From the NCBI GenBank assembly GCA_964556705.1, contig CAZKXX010000033.1, positions 1 through 35,086 of the forward strand: 35,086 bases of DNA, in the 5' to 3' direction. Positions 24,746 through 32,401 of the stretch are shown here, one piece after another. A program made the position numbers and the translations under genes. Position 1 is the first letter of the stretch. Every line of letters starts with the position of its first letter. This DNA is from CAZKXX01 sp964556705 (GTDB taxonomy: Bacteria; Acidobacteriota; Terriglobia; UBA7540). Below the pieces are notes generated by a model. The model was not told the origin of the DNA. It made no database searches and saw only the letters and a list, made by a program, of their open reading frames with translations.

Positions 24746-26338
24746 TCACGGCCGTGAGGAATCAGAGGCCGTGGACGGGCAAGTTGGGTGGGCGGATACG
24801 CTTCGCTCGGCACCCTGCAATCGAGACCTGATTTTCATCTCCACCAGCTGAGCGAGCAGATGAATAACAGGACCTCGATTTTCGAAAAGAAGCCGCGCCC
24901 AATCCCTCCGCTTCATCTGGGGGAAAAAGATTCCCCGGAAAGCCAGGCGGGCCAGCAGGTGGATCACCCGATCCGCCAGGGGCTGGGTTTCCAACCGCCG
25001 GATCGCGGAGGCGGTTGCCAAGGGGTCGTAGGTGGATGCCCAGGCATGTCTCACCTCTGCCTCCGCCTGATCAGAGGAAAGGCCCAGGGGGGAGTGGGCC
25101 ATGACGAAGGGCTTAAAGTCCAGCCAATGTTTAGGCCGGGTTAGCCTGCCCGCCGAAGCGAGCTTCTCGTAAAGCGGCGTCGCCGGGTAAGGAGTCAATA
25201 AGCCGAAGACAGGCAGGCCCGGCGGCCAGGAACGAATCTGGCTCAAGGTGCGCTCGGCGACACCGGGCCGGTCGCCGTCCATTCCGAAAATAAAGGAGGT
25301 GATGGCATACAGGCGATGCCGCGCCAGACGTTCCAGCACCGCCGCGTACTCCTCAGGTCTGTTAAAGCCCTTGTTCACGCTTTTAAGATTCTCGGGGTCG
25401 ACGGACTCCAAGCCGATAAAAATCCATTTGCCCCCGCTTTCGGCGATCAGCGAAACCAGCTCCTCATCGCGCAGCAGGTTCATACTGATTTGCGCCACCC
25501 AGGGAACCTGAGCACCGCGGGCGATGATCTCCCGCAACAGCGATTTGGTCCGCCGGGGGTTGATCGCGAAGTTGTCGTCGATGAAGAAGACCAGGATTTT
25601 TCCCTTCTCTCGCTTCTCCAGCGACTTCAACATTAACAGTTCATTGACCACGCTCTCATTCGAGCGAAAGCGAATCGAATCGCCGAAAAACCCCGTCACC
25701 GTGCAGAACTCACACCCGTAGGGGCAGCCGCGGCCGGACTCGATCGGGACAAGATAAAAACTTTGCCAGCTCATGCCGAGGCGCGAGAGGAGGCGCCGTG
25801 CGAGCCAGGGAAAATGTTTGATCAGATTGAACTGGTCAAGGTTCATGCGGTCCCAGGGAATTGCCGGATAATCGGCGAGTGAAGGCTTGACCTCTTTGCC
25901 GTCCGCATCCACCGGGGCATAGACTTCTTTCAGCGCGCCACGCTCGGCGTCCGCAACAATGGTGGGCCAGGTCTGGTCAGCCTCCCCCAGGGCAACCGCG
26001 TCCGCGTGGCGGGGGCCACCGTCGCGTCCCAGGGGTTCGTCCGGCACCTCCGTGACGTGAGGGCCTCCCATCACCACGGGAACGCCTGCCGCGCGCACCG
26101 CGTCCGCCATGCGGTACGCCTTTGCCGCCATCCGCGTCATGGCGCCAATCCCCACCAATCCTACGCGGTTCTCATGGATGAACTGGATGAGTTTCCTCTC
26201 GTTCATCGGTTGAGCGTTGCCATCCAACAGAAAAACGCGGTGACCGGCCGGCGTGAGCGATTTGAGGAGAAACATCCACAGATGCGGCATGAAATTGTTC
26301 GTGACTTCGTTATCCGGGTTGTAGAGCAAAATGTTCAT
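24746..26338 (-). CDS. B12-binding domain-containing radical SAM protein
   Basis: This is a 530-residue cytoplasmic enzyme. Residues 1-150 form a Rossmann-like cobalamin-binding domain (MNILLYNPDN, VGIGAMTRMAAKAYRMADAV, VVMGGPHVTEVPDE, DAVALGEAD) without the classical DxHxxG His. The radical SAM core begins at GRGCPYGCEFC, giving the 4Fe-4S ligands Cys205, Cys209 and Cys212, and continues with FFIDDNFAIN, WIFIGLESVDPENLKSVNKG and ITSFIFGMDGD. The C-terminal ~130 residues are helical and basic. The family includes BchE, the hopanoid enzymes HpnJ/HpnP and many methylases or cyclases of lipids, porphyrins and peptides. The product here is unknown, and no substrate gene lies beside it. It is convergent with the propeller gene; a possible -10 (TATAGT) lies ~25 nt upstream of ATG 26338. 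Confidence 0.9.
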   Translation of the reverse strand: MNILLYNPDNEVTNNFMPHLWMFLLKSLTPAGHRVFLLDGNAQPMNERKLIQFIHENRVGLVGIGAMTRMAAKAYRMADAVRAAGVPVVMGGPHVTEVPDEPLGRDGGPRHADAVALGEADQTWPTIVADAERGALKEVYAPVDADGKEVKPSLADYPAIPWDRMNLDQFNLIKHFPWLARRLLSRLGMSWQSFYLVPIESGRGCPYGCEFCTVTGFFGDSIRFRSNESVVNELLMLKSLEKREKGKILVFFIDDNFAINPRRTKSLLREIIARGAQVPWVAQISMNLLRDEELVSLIAESGGKWIFIGLESVDPENLKSVNKGFNRPEEYAAVLERLARHRLYAITSFIFGMDGDRPGVAERTLSQIRSWPPGLPVFGLLTPYPATPLYEKLASAGRLTRPKHWLDFKPFVMAHSPLGLSSDQAEAEVRHAWASTYDPLATASAIRRLETQPLADRVIHLLARLAFRGIFFPQMKRRDWARLLFENRGPVIHLLAQLVEMKIRSRLQGAERSVSAHPTCPSTASDSSRP

Positions 26339-26931
26339 AAGAATTCGGCCCTAACTATACACTTCGAGAGGTCAGCAAGATAGACTTTTTGTCCCAGGTC
26401 ACTCTTGCGTCAACTCCGAGCACTTGATGGGAGAGCGCCTGGTCGGAGAAGGAAAGATGAGTTCAAAGGTGCCGCGTGTCAAAGCCGAAACCCTGTCATG
26501 TCGGCCCGCCCTTTTCGCCCAACCGCGCGAACCTGGATACTATCACTTCTGGGGTCAGAATCTCCCGAGTTTTCGCCGCGCGAATTCCTGCCCCCCCACG
26601 GGAAAAGGGCCGTGTGAAGCTGACCGTGGTTTCCAAACAGGGGGCTACAGATTAGTTGCCCTTGTGGGTGCTGATGACTTCTCCCGTGAAGGCGGCTTGG
26701 CCGGGCATCCCTTGCGCATGTCGTCAGCCACGGCAACCGAGGACGTAACCGTTCTTCGCGCCCGCAAAAGGCCGTGATGCGACTGCTGCGCATCGATCCA
26801 TAATTCTCGGACCTCTTCGCGACTTGTCCGCTCTCCCGCAATATTCGATTCGAGGAGGACTTGGTCGATCAATCGTTTAATTCGAGCGGGAAGCGGTTGG
26901 CTCAGGTTCTGCCCTTGCTTGCGCCCTCTGG
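26339..26931 (-). other. Gene-poor stretch, no supported gene
   Basis: About 590 nt lie between the radical SAM gene and the receiver-like gene. Only short frames occur, without ribosome sites or recognisable protein features. The least unlikely is a 75-codon minus-strand frame with a TTG start (26645-26872; REEVRELWIDAQQSHHG), which I do not recognise. The promoter of the radical SAM gene should lie at 26345-26400. Confidence 0.5.
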
Positions 26932-27729
26932 TTATGCGGGACGCGCTTGAGCTTGTCGGCGACAGAGAACGTTTTCGATAGCGCAGCGGACGACGTGGGT
27001 GAGTTCGTACCCGCTGAGGGGAAGAACAATGAAGTCAAACGCGCCCTCGGTGATCGTTTGCAGGTAGAGTCCGACATTCGATGGGCGCGCCACGACGATG
27101 ACGTTCACTGGCTTACAGGCCTTTCTCGCCAGTCTCACGACATCCGCCCAGGTGCCGTCATGGAGCTCGGGCTGGGCGAACACCAGGTGCGGCGGGTTCG
27201 GCCCCGTGAGCAGTGGGAGAGCTTCCTGGCAGGTTGTCGCGCAGCAAACCTTCACCGACTGACCTTCCAGACCCAGTTTCAGCCCGTCCAGGGAGTCTCC
27301 GAGTTCGTGTATGAGCAATGTCGAGATGTCTTCCGACCCGGGAAGTCGTGTAGGCCCCAGGGGCGAATAGCCGCGGTTCTGGAAGTGCTTTTCGGGCGGC
27401 AAGGATTCAACGGCATCGCCCCGTACCGCGCCCGTTGCCCCGGGAGATTTTGCCTGCGGGTAGTGCCGGGCTCGGAATTCCCGGACATCCTGCTCTTGGA
27501 TACGCAGGTCGAGCTCTGCGCGCGAGTCCTGCGTTTCCCCCTTTAATTCCCGCTGCAGTCGGGCAGAACTGATGCCGGGGCCATCCTGAAATTTCAATCG
27601 GCCAGGACCAAACTCCTCGGACCGAACTTGGACGTTGAACTCCCGAGTTTCGTAGGGCGGGTCGATCACGTGAAAATGATAAGTGCGAGAACTGATGGAA
27701 TTATCGAAGCCGACAAATTGTATGTACAT
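26932..27729 (-). CDS. Two-part protein: acidobacterial-type N-domain plus degenerate response-regulator receiver domain
   Basis: This 265-residue protein starts at ATG 27729 with a near-perfect AAAGGAGG before it. Residues 1-92 (MYIQFVGFDNSISSRTYHF, LKFQDGPGISSARLQREL, AELDLRIQEQDVREFRARHY) resemble a small uncharacterised domain that I know mainly from Acidobacteriota. After a linker, residues ~135-255 read as a CheY-like receiver: VKVCCATTCQEALPLLTG, HLVFAQPELHDGTWADVVRL, VNVIVVARPSN, GAFDFIVLPLSGYELTHVVR. The phosphoryl-accepting Asp is replaced by Gln186 and the conserved Lys of the K-P motif by Leu236, so phosphorylation is not expected. It may be a phosphorylation-independent adaptor. 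Domain naming is by eye. Confidence 0.75.
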   Translation of the reverse strand: MYIQFVGFDNSISSRTYHFHVIDPPYETREFNVQVRSEEFGPGRLKFQDGPGISSARLQRELKGETQDSRAELDLRIQEQDVREFRARHYPQAKSPGATGAVRGDAVESLPPEKHFQNRGYSPLGPTRLPGSEDISTLLIHELGDSLDGLKLGLEGQSVKVCCATTCQEALPLLTGPNPPHLVFAQPELHDGTWADVVRLARKACKPVNVIVVARPSNVGLYLQTITEGAFDFIVLPLSGYELTHVVRCAIENVLCRRQAQARPA

Positions 27730-27959
27730 GGCAGCCTCCTTTCATAATCCCGGAGAGCACGGAGCGAGCGACTGCATCGCTCATGAATTGTCTGTGTGAA
27801 AGCCAACCGCTCGCGCCCTCGAGCCTCGCGCACGGAGCGCCCGACCTGGAGGACGGTCTTCAACCGGCGGGAAACGCTCATTGGGTAAGCCTGAACAGAG
27901 CTGGGCATGAACCTGGACGCGGCCATCAGCGTTCGCCTCTTCAATCTCCGCCTCCGAGC

Positions 27960-28250
27960 CTAGTACCGTCCACCGCGGGGAGATCGGCCAAAATTCGCGC
28001 GCTGCGGCTTCGCCTCATTCACGGTCAACACACGGCCCTCCAGAGTCTGACCGTTCAAACCGGAGATGGCTCTCTGGACATCTTCGCCCTCCGCCAGTTC
28101 GACAAAGCCGAATCCTCGCGGCGTTCCCGTCAACTTGTCGCGGATCACCACCGCCGAGGCCACCTGAAATCCGGCATGGATCACATATTCGCTCAGGTGA
28201 GAATCGGAAACACTATGGGGCAGATTCCCTACATACAGCTTCGATGCCAT
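27960..28250 (-). CDS. RRM-domain RNA-binding protein
   Basis: ATG 28250 is chosen because GGAGG (complement of 28256-28260) lies 5 nt before it; the frame is open upstream to 28280. The 96-residue product is one RNA recognition motif with a short basic Arg/Gly tail (RANFGRSPRGGRY). RNP2 is LYVGNL at residues 5-10 and RNP1 is RGFGFVEL at about 45-52, with the usual alternating betas and helices (AISGLNGQTLEGRVLTVNEA). Such small RRM proteins occur in cyanobacteria and several other phyla, where they bind single-stranded RNA and some respond to cold or other stress. The gene stands alone on the minus strand, 118 nt after the stop of the secreted hypothetical gene. Confidence 0.93.
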   Translation of the reverse strand: MASKLYVGNLPHSVSDSHLSEYVIHAGFQVASAVVIRDKLTGTPRGFGFVELAEGEDVQRAISGLNGQTLEGRVLTVNEAKPQRANFGRSPRGGRY

Positions 28251-28368
28251 TCGATCCTCCAATTGTTGGCGGTCCGGCAAGGATCCGCCGGGCTAAGTTC
28301 ACCGAAAAAATTCGCTTCCACAAGGGAGTGAGCACGATCAGCGATCCCCTCCTTTTCTGCTGCTACTG

Positions 28369-29193
28369 CTAGGGTCGGAAGTTCGGTTTGTTCGCCAGCC
28401 TGGCCTTCTCTCGACCGGCGCGCTCCTTTCCTTCTTGTTTCTTTTGGCGGTCGATCTCAAGTTGGGGAGCTTCCTGCTCATCCAGGCGGATCGCATCGGC
28501 GATGGCGGCTCGGGCCAGGACATCAAGCCGTTTCGAGAATCCCACCATCCCAAAAGTGGGCTGAAAGGCCGAGCGGAAGAGATTGAACGAGTAAAGCGAA
28601 TCTTCCCAGCGCGCGATGACCAGCTCCTTGTTGTTATAGACTTGGGAGGAAGAAAAGGTAACTTCGGCCGCAGGTTGTGTGGCCGGCCCGTACTCGGCCG
28701 AGATCGCTTCGATCACATCCTCGGCGCTCAGCCCTTCGGTCCTATATCGATCGTAAACGACCAGAATTTGGAAGAGCTGGCCATTGTAAAAACTGAAGAG
28801 GACGCTCCTGACCGGGTCCCCTTGGCGTGAAAAGTCGACGGTCAGTTGCGGCCGCCACGCCAGTTCTTGAATCACGGCCGGACGTTGGTGGATGACCTTC
28901 GCCTTGGCCACATTCAGGCCTGCCTGTTCTGCTGTCGCCGCCAAGTCCATTCCAAAATGAAACTCACGGTACGTGGACAGATCGCGCGCAACAGGAAGGG
29001 GCGGTGAAACCGGACCCCTTTGCAGCAACAAAAGGCCCGCATATTGTCGGGGTTGCCACTCGAATTCCTGTATCGCCGCCCGGGGTTCGAGGAGCATCCC
29101 GGCCTCGGAAAGTTTCGCATCTTGTGCGTGGGCTAACGGTGCCGAAAGCACAGCCCAAGCGATGGAGATTGCGATGCTACGAATGCTGCTCAT
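28369..29193 (-). CDS. Secreted hypothetical protein
   Basis: This 274-residue protein starts at ATG 29193 behind GGGAGGA. A signal peptide (IAISIAWAVLSAPLAHAQ) leads into a mature part beginning DAKLSEAGM. A central block (FHFGMDLAATAEQAGLNVAK, LTVDFSRQGDPVRSVLFSFY, GQLFQILVVYDRYRTEGLSA, IARWEDSLYSFNLFRSAFQP) looks like a compact alpha/beta domain of a type seen in acidobacterial hypothetical proteins that test how calcium or ligand loading changes over time; I cannot name a family. The last ~50 residues are highly charged (QKKQEGKERAGREKARLAN) and probably helical or disordered. Function unknown; probably periplasmic. Confidence 0.82.
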   Translation of the reverse strand: MSSIRSIAISIAWAVLSAPLAHAQDAKLSEAGMLLEPRAAIQEFEWQPRQYAGLLLLQRGPVSPPLPVARDLSTYREFHFGMDLAATAEQAGLNVAKAKVIHQRPAVIQELAWRPQLTVDFSRQGDPVRSVLFSFYNGQLFQILVVYDRYRTEGLSAEDVIEAISAEYGPATQPAAEVTFSSSQVYNNKELVIARWEDSLYSFNLFRSAFQPTFGMVGFSKRLDVLARAAIADAIRLDEQEAPQLEIDRQKKQEGKERAGREKARLANKPNFRP

Positions 29194-29519
29194 CGGAGTC
29201 CTCCCTTCGGGGACTTTGGCAGTTCATGAATTCGAGGTGCGGGGGCAGCTTGAGGGCGTTTTGCCATGCCAACGCCTTCCAAAAGCGGGTCAAGGTGAAG
29301 CAGCGGCCGCGCTGTTTTGCCTCGACGCGGCAATCGTGGTCCGGATGCCGCTGGCCTCCAGTCGTTTCCTCAACTCCCGAGTTCGCTTCCGCCGGAGAAT
29401 CTTCCGTCTTCGGCTCCGGCGAAATCCGGCCTTGTCACCATTTCTTTCCGACACGCTTCCTCACACGTACAGCCTATGCCCGGATGCGGGTGGAGGCTGA
29501 TTCGGTTCGATCCAATTCG
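29194..29519. other. Intergenic stretch without a recognisable gene
   Basis: Some 326 nt upstream of the secreted hypothetical gene hold only short frames with no ribosome site and no family resemblance. The promoter of that gene is presumably near 29210-29260, but no clear -35/-10 pair stands out. Confidence 0.45.
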
Positions 29520-29954
29520 CCGGCGCTCTTGCCGCGGATCAGAAAAAAGCCTTCCTGGATGTGCCGAGGGACGGGCCGAGACAGTGACGCCGCGCAGGCC
29601 CAGGAAGACCTTCACGGCCACGGGCCCTAATTTCCGGGCAATTAAACTTCTCCTTCTCCAGGCCCGCCAAGAGTCGGCTGACCGCTCTTCTCCGCGCTTT
29701 TTGTTCGTCAAGACCGAAGCCTGTCGAATTGACCTCGGCGGCCATGAAGAAGAAGGTCCACCCTACGAGTCTTCTGATTGAGCTCGAGTCCCCCCGAGAT
29801 GTTTGAAGAACCTCCCGCCCGTCACGTCGGAATCGGTTTCCAGGCGCAAGGATTCCGGCAGAAGGGAGCTCTCTTTGATCAAAACGGTCCCGGCTCTGAT
29901 TTGGTCTGCCCTGATCTCCTGACTCGCAATGGATGACGGGTGATTGAGGCCCAT
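29520..29954 (-). pseudogene. Multiply frameshifted small acidobacterial hypothetical gene
   Basis: Three successive minus-strand frames join into one protein. The first (from 29954) gives VLIKESSLLPESLRLETDSD and GGRFFKHLGG. After a shift at a run of six G (29793-29798) comes GWTFFFMAAEVNSTGFGLDE and RRAVSRLLAGLEKEKFNCPE. A second shift leads to VAVKVFLGLRGVTVSAR, and a third to RHIQEGFFL near 29544-29570. The order and wording match a small (~130-150 residue) uncharacterised family that I recall from Acidobacteriota proteins (PESLxLES, GWxFFFMAGEIK, KFNxLEI, KRFLGVxYVTVSA, RHIQExxFLF). There is no ribosome site at 29954. The gene is therefore dead, unless the assembly has several indels here. 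Family recall is from memory. Confidence 0.6.
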
Positions 29955-29964
29955 AATTTGTGCC

Positions 29965-30315
29965 TCACAGCGATTCGCTTCGTCGGCGCAGGTTCGTAAT
30001 CGACGGCACGGTGAGGAGCGGCCTCGTCTTCAACGCCCCCAACGCGAGCGCAAACGTCCCGAGACACATCAAATCGACAAAGAGAAACGCGGTGCGAGAT
30101 AGCGCAAGGGGCGCGACCGGGTTGTAGAGCACGGCGATCGTTAGGAATCCAACCCCCCAGAGGAACTTACCTGCGCGGAGGGCTTGCGCGACAACCGCGA
30201 GTGCGCCCGTGCAAACCACGAATTGCAGGAGGATTTCGAAAGTGCTCGAGGGGCGCCACATCAACGCAAGGAGCAGGACCACAATCGAGATCGATTTCGC
30301 CATTTTCGTAAGCAT
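29965..30315 (-). CDS. Small integral membrane protein, DUF6804-like
   Basis: ATG 30315 gives 116 residues starting MLTKMAKSIS; the frame is open to 30486, but the extra part overlaps the upstream ABM gene and lacks membrane character. Four hydrophobic helices are visible: ISIVVLLLALMWRPSSTF, LLQFVVCTGALAVVAQALRA, FLWGVGFLTIAVLYNPVAPL and TAFLFVDLMCLGTFALALGA. The RFVVC-type segment, the short loop and the NP-x-APL-LSR motif fit DUF6804. Function unknown. It lies 94 nt after the ABM gene on the same strand, across a GC-rich hairpin. Confidence 0.75.
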   Translation of the reverse strand: MLTKMAKSISIVVLLLALMWRPSSTFEILLQFVVCTGALAVVAQALRAGKFLWGVGFLTIAVLYNPVAPLALSRTAFLFVDLMCLGTFALALGALKTRPLLTVPSITNLRRRSESL

Positions 30316-30374
30316 TCGGAGTCCTCGTTTCTTCTCGTATCGAGAGTGCTCGCCGCTGGCCGGTGGGGTGGCGA

Positions 30375-30392
30375 GGGCGGCCCTGGCCGCCC
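30375..30392 (-). repeat. GC-rich inverted repeat between ABM and DUF6804-like genes
   Basis: GGGCGGC (30375-30381) pairs with GCCGCCC (30386-30392) over a 4-nt loop. It sits 17 nt after the ABM stop (minus strand) and has no following T-run, so it could be a transcript-stabilising or pausing hairpin rather than a classical terminator. Confidence 0.45.
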
Positions 30393-30409
30393 CCAACCGA
30401 ACGGAACAT

Positions 30410-30730
30410 TTACGCAACGACGCGAGTAGCGATCTTGTGGAAAGTCGAGTTCGAAACCTCATAGGTCTGAACCCGAGGAGTTCCATCCGTCACTTTCGCC
30501 AGCGCCTTCAGCACTTCCGGATAGGCTCCGCCGCTGTAGGCCTCGGCGTTCTCTTTCTGATCCCACAAGCTGATTCCAACCGCTTCCAGCCCGCCTGGGA
30601 CGACGAAGGTAATCTCGTCCTGGAAGCCTTTCTGTTTTCGGAGCAGCGGAATGACTTCGTTCTCGAGAACCTTCGTAAACTCCGGAATGCTATTGGGCTT
30701 CAGATGGATGGAGACATTTCGAGCAAACAT
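30410..30730 (-). CDS. ABM-fold (antibiotic biosynthesis monooxygenase-like) small protein
   Basis: This 106-residue protein starts at ATG 30730 with AAGGAGG correctly spaced before it. The sequence fits one ferredoxin-like alpha+beta ABM domain: FARNVSIHLKPNSIPEFTKV (strand 1 and helix 1), EVIPLLRKQKGFQDEITFVV (helix and strand 2), VGISLWDQKENAEAYSGGAY (strand 3, W/Q-rich, with the following helix), and VQTYEVSNSTFHKIA (strand 4). The family forms dimers and includes monooxygenases, haem-degrading enzymes and proteins without known activity. No cofactor residues can be assigned here. Two palindromic sites lie directly upstream (30767-30799). It is divergent from the XRE regulator, which may control it. 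Confidence 0.85.
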   Translation of the reverse strand: MFARNVSIHLKPNSIPEFTKVLENEVIPLLRKQKGFQDEITFVVPGGLEAVGISLWDQKENAEAYSGGAYPEVLKALAKVTDGTPRVQTYEVSNSTFHKIATRVVA

Positions 30731-30766
30731 GCAAACCTCCTTGACCGTCTTCTAAGAGGTGCGATT

Positions 30767-30799
30767 TCAGATGACCTGACTTAGTTCAGATAATCTGGA
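30767..30799 (-). promoter_or_regulatory. Tandem palindromic sites upstream of the ABM gene
   Basis: TCAGATGACCTGA (30767-30779) and TCAGATAATCTGGA (30786-30799) are two related palindromes (TCAGATnAyCTGA) spaced 19 nt apart, about two helical turns, starting 37 nt upstream of the ABM ATG. This is an operator-like arrangement. The regulator is unknown; the divergent XRE protein is an obvious candidate. Confidence 0.5.
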
Positions 30800-30825
30800 A
30801 GGACTGGGATTGATGGCTCACCTTC

Positions 30826-30900
30826 TTAACCACGGTAGGCGCATTGACGGGATTTGTCAAGAGAAATATGATAGCCTTTTGTGCTAACTTTCGTGGTTAA
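30826..30900 (+). promoter_or_regulatory. Promoter of the XRE regulator gene, flanked by an inverted repeat
   Basis: TTGACG (30844-30849) and TATGAT (30867-30872) are 17 nt apart, a strong sigma-70-type promoter with a start near 30879. It is enclosed by a perfect 9-bp inverted repeat: TTAACCACG (30826-30834) and CGTGGTTAA (30892-30900). The two arms lie just upstream of -35 and just after the start site, 66 nt from first base to first base, so a protein bound at both could block the promoter. Confidence 0.65.
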
Positions 30901-30916
30901 TCTCAGAAAAGTTTCG

Positions 30917-31528
30917 GTGGATCCGGCCCTGGTGATCAAACAGCGCCTTCAGAAGTCGGGGCTTGAGCAGCGGGATCTGGCAAGTGCTGCTCAAGTCACG
31001 GAGTCTTACGTTTCGCAGCTGCTCTCGGGGAAGAAGACACCCCCGGCCCCCAGTCGAACAGATATTGACGGCAAGATGGGGAACCTCTTGCGGATTCCGG
31101 GCGCTGAGCATGCGAAGCTGGCCGAATTCCAGCGCAAGGAAGGGCCGAAGAAAACAATCGGCGACCGACCTGAGCCCTTGTTCAAACAGGTTCGAGAATT
31201 AACTCTCCGCAAATGCGCACCCGAAAAGGAGAAACAAATACACGCGATTTTCGAGAAGCAGCCCTTCGGCGAACTTGAACACCTGATCACCCAGAAGCTC
31301 TTGGACGTAGTCAAGAGAATCGCCAAACGAGAATTCGAAGACGAGAACTGGCTCCGTCTGGTGGCCCGACTCAGCGACCGCAGCGAGGTGAGCGCCTGCG
31401 CGGACCTCCTGGTCGCCGCCCCCCGGAAATTGGCGGGACTAACATCAAGTTCCGGAAACGCAAAGGCTCGTCGCCGGGGTCGAAAATCTCAAGCGGCGTC
31501 CTGCCACCGTTCGCGAGATCGTCCGTGA
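30917..31528 (+). CDS. XRE family helix-turn-helix regulator, probably with an altered C-terminus
   Basis: GTG 30917 (MDPALVIKQRL...) is preferred because the predicted transcription start (~30879) leaves no leader for the upstream GTG at 30881; neither has a good ribosome site. Residues ~2-60 form an XRE-type helix-turn-helix (QRLQKSGLEQRDLASAAQVT, ESYVSQLLSGKKTPPAP). A helical middle part follows (LFKQVRELTLRKCAPEKEKQ, PFGELEHLITQKLLDVVKRI). The layout matches a regulator type I associate with Acidobacteriota that normally ends in a longer acidic, hydrophobic domain. Here, after LVARLSDRSE (residue ~165), the tail turns into Arg/Ser/Lys-rich sequence (RRRGRKSQAASCHRSRD), which suggests a rearrangement or frameshift. 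It probably controls itself and the divergent ABM gene. Confidence 0.75.
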   Translation: MDPALVIKQRLQKSGLEQRDLASAAQVTESYVSQLLSGKKTPPAPSRTDIDGKMGNLLRIPGAEHAKLAEFQRKEGPKKTIGDRPEPLFKQVRELTLRKCAPEKEKQIHAIFEKQPFGELEHLITQKLLDVVKRIAKREFEDENWLRLVARLSDRSEVSACADLLVAAPRKLAGLTSSSGNAKARRRGRKSQAASCHRSRDRP

Positions 31529-31744
31529 ACTTCCTCGGTCCGCTTCGCTACCCACTCCGCTCGAGCCTGGTCCGCCGCCGACCTGCTCGAAGCTGAGAAG
31601 AAGTTCCGTCGGGTGAACGGCTGTCGAAAACGGAACGGGCCGAACCAAATCCTGACCCCGGAGTTGCACGCCCAGGCCAAGTTGGCCCAGCATGCCGCTC
31701 TACGGGAGTCGCCACTTTCAATTGATGCGGGGACAATCTCCGGC
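31529..31744 (+). pseudogene. Possible transposase C-terminal remnant
   Basis: In the frame that continues after the XRE stop codon, AWSAADLLEAEKKFRRVNGC (31565-31624) resembles the C-terminal part of IS256-type (Mutator) transposases, where a segment like xxAxxLLxAExxFRRxxGYR occurs. There is no start codon, no further transposase motif and no terminal repeats in the neighbourhood, so at most a scrap is left. The rest of the stretch holds no gene. Confidence 0.35.
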
Positions 31745-32401
31745 CTAGAACTGCACAATCTTATTGCGTAAGGCGTAGCGAATCAGGCCGCTCAAGGAAT
31801 GGGTGCCGAGCTTGCGCATGATGTTGCTTCGGTGGGTTTCCACCGTGTGAACGCTGAGCCTCAAGGTTGCCGCGATCTGCTTGTTACTTTTCTCCTCGGC
31901 GAGGAGCTGGACAATTTCCCGCTCGCGAGGGGTCAGAAAGTCACAAGTGGGCTTCCTTGTGCCGGTTGTGCTGCCCTTTTTCAGATGGCTCTCTACTACG
32001 AGCGTTGCGACCTTGGATGAGAAAAAACCTTTGTGCCGGCTTAGCGCTGTCACACCCTCCACCAAGTTTCGTCCCGCGTCGGACTTCAGGACGTAGGCAC
32101 GGGCACCTGATTCGATTACCCGACGTATTAACTGTTCGGACTCATGAAGCGTCAGGATCAGGACCTCGGTCCTGGGCAGGGCTTTCAGGATTTGGCGCGT
32201 CGCTTCCAGGCCATTCAATTCCGGCATGCTGATATCCATCACCACCACGTCGGGCTTCGTCTGTTTTGCCCGTTCAACAGCCTCCCGGCCATCGGCCGCC
32301 TCCGCGCAAACTTCCCATTCGGGACGGGCTTCCAGAAGGGCGCGCATTCCCTTGCGCACAACTTCATGATCATCCGCCACCAGGATACGAAGCGTTTTCA
32401 C
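31745..32401 (-). CDS. NarL/LuxR family response regulator
   Basis: This 218-residue regulator has a receiver domain (~1-120) with the acidic pair Asp10-Asp11 (LVADDHEVVRKGM), phospho-acceptor Asp56 (VVVMDISMPELNG), the conserved Thr in LILTLHES, and Lys in AYVLKSDA. A LuxR-type helix-turn-helix (~150-215) follows: LTPREREIVQLLAEEKSNKQ, IAATLRLSVHTVETHRSNIM. Its ATG overlaps the kinase stop codon by 4 nt (32398-32401), so the two are translationally coupled and form a cognate two-component pair. Phosphorylation should promote dimerisation and DNA binding. Targets are unknown. Confidence 0.95.
   Translation of the reverse strand: MKTLRILVADDHEVVRKGMRALLEARPEWEVCAEAADGREAVERAKQTKPDVVVMDISMPELNGLEATRQILKALPRTEVLILTLHESEQLIRRVIESGARAYVLKSDAGRNLVEGVTALSRHKGFFSSKVATLVVESHLKKGSTTGTRKPTCDFLTPREREIVQLLAEEKSNKQIAATLRLSVHTVETHRSNIMRKLGTHSLSGLIRYALRNKIVQF

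Noticed and set aside
26645..26872. 75-codon minus-strand frame (REEVRELWIDAQQSHHG)
   Set aside because: TTG start, no ribosome site, no family recognised; kept only as a remark in the gene-poor stretch.
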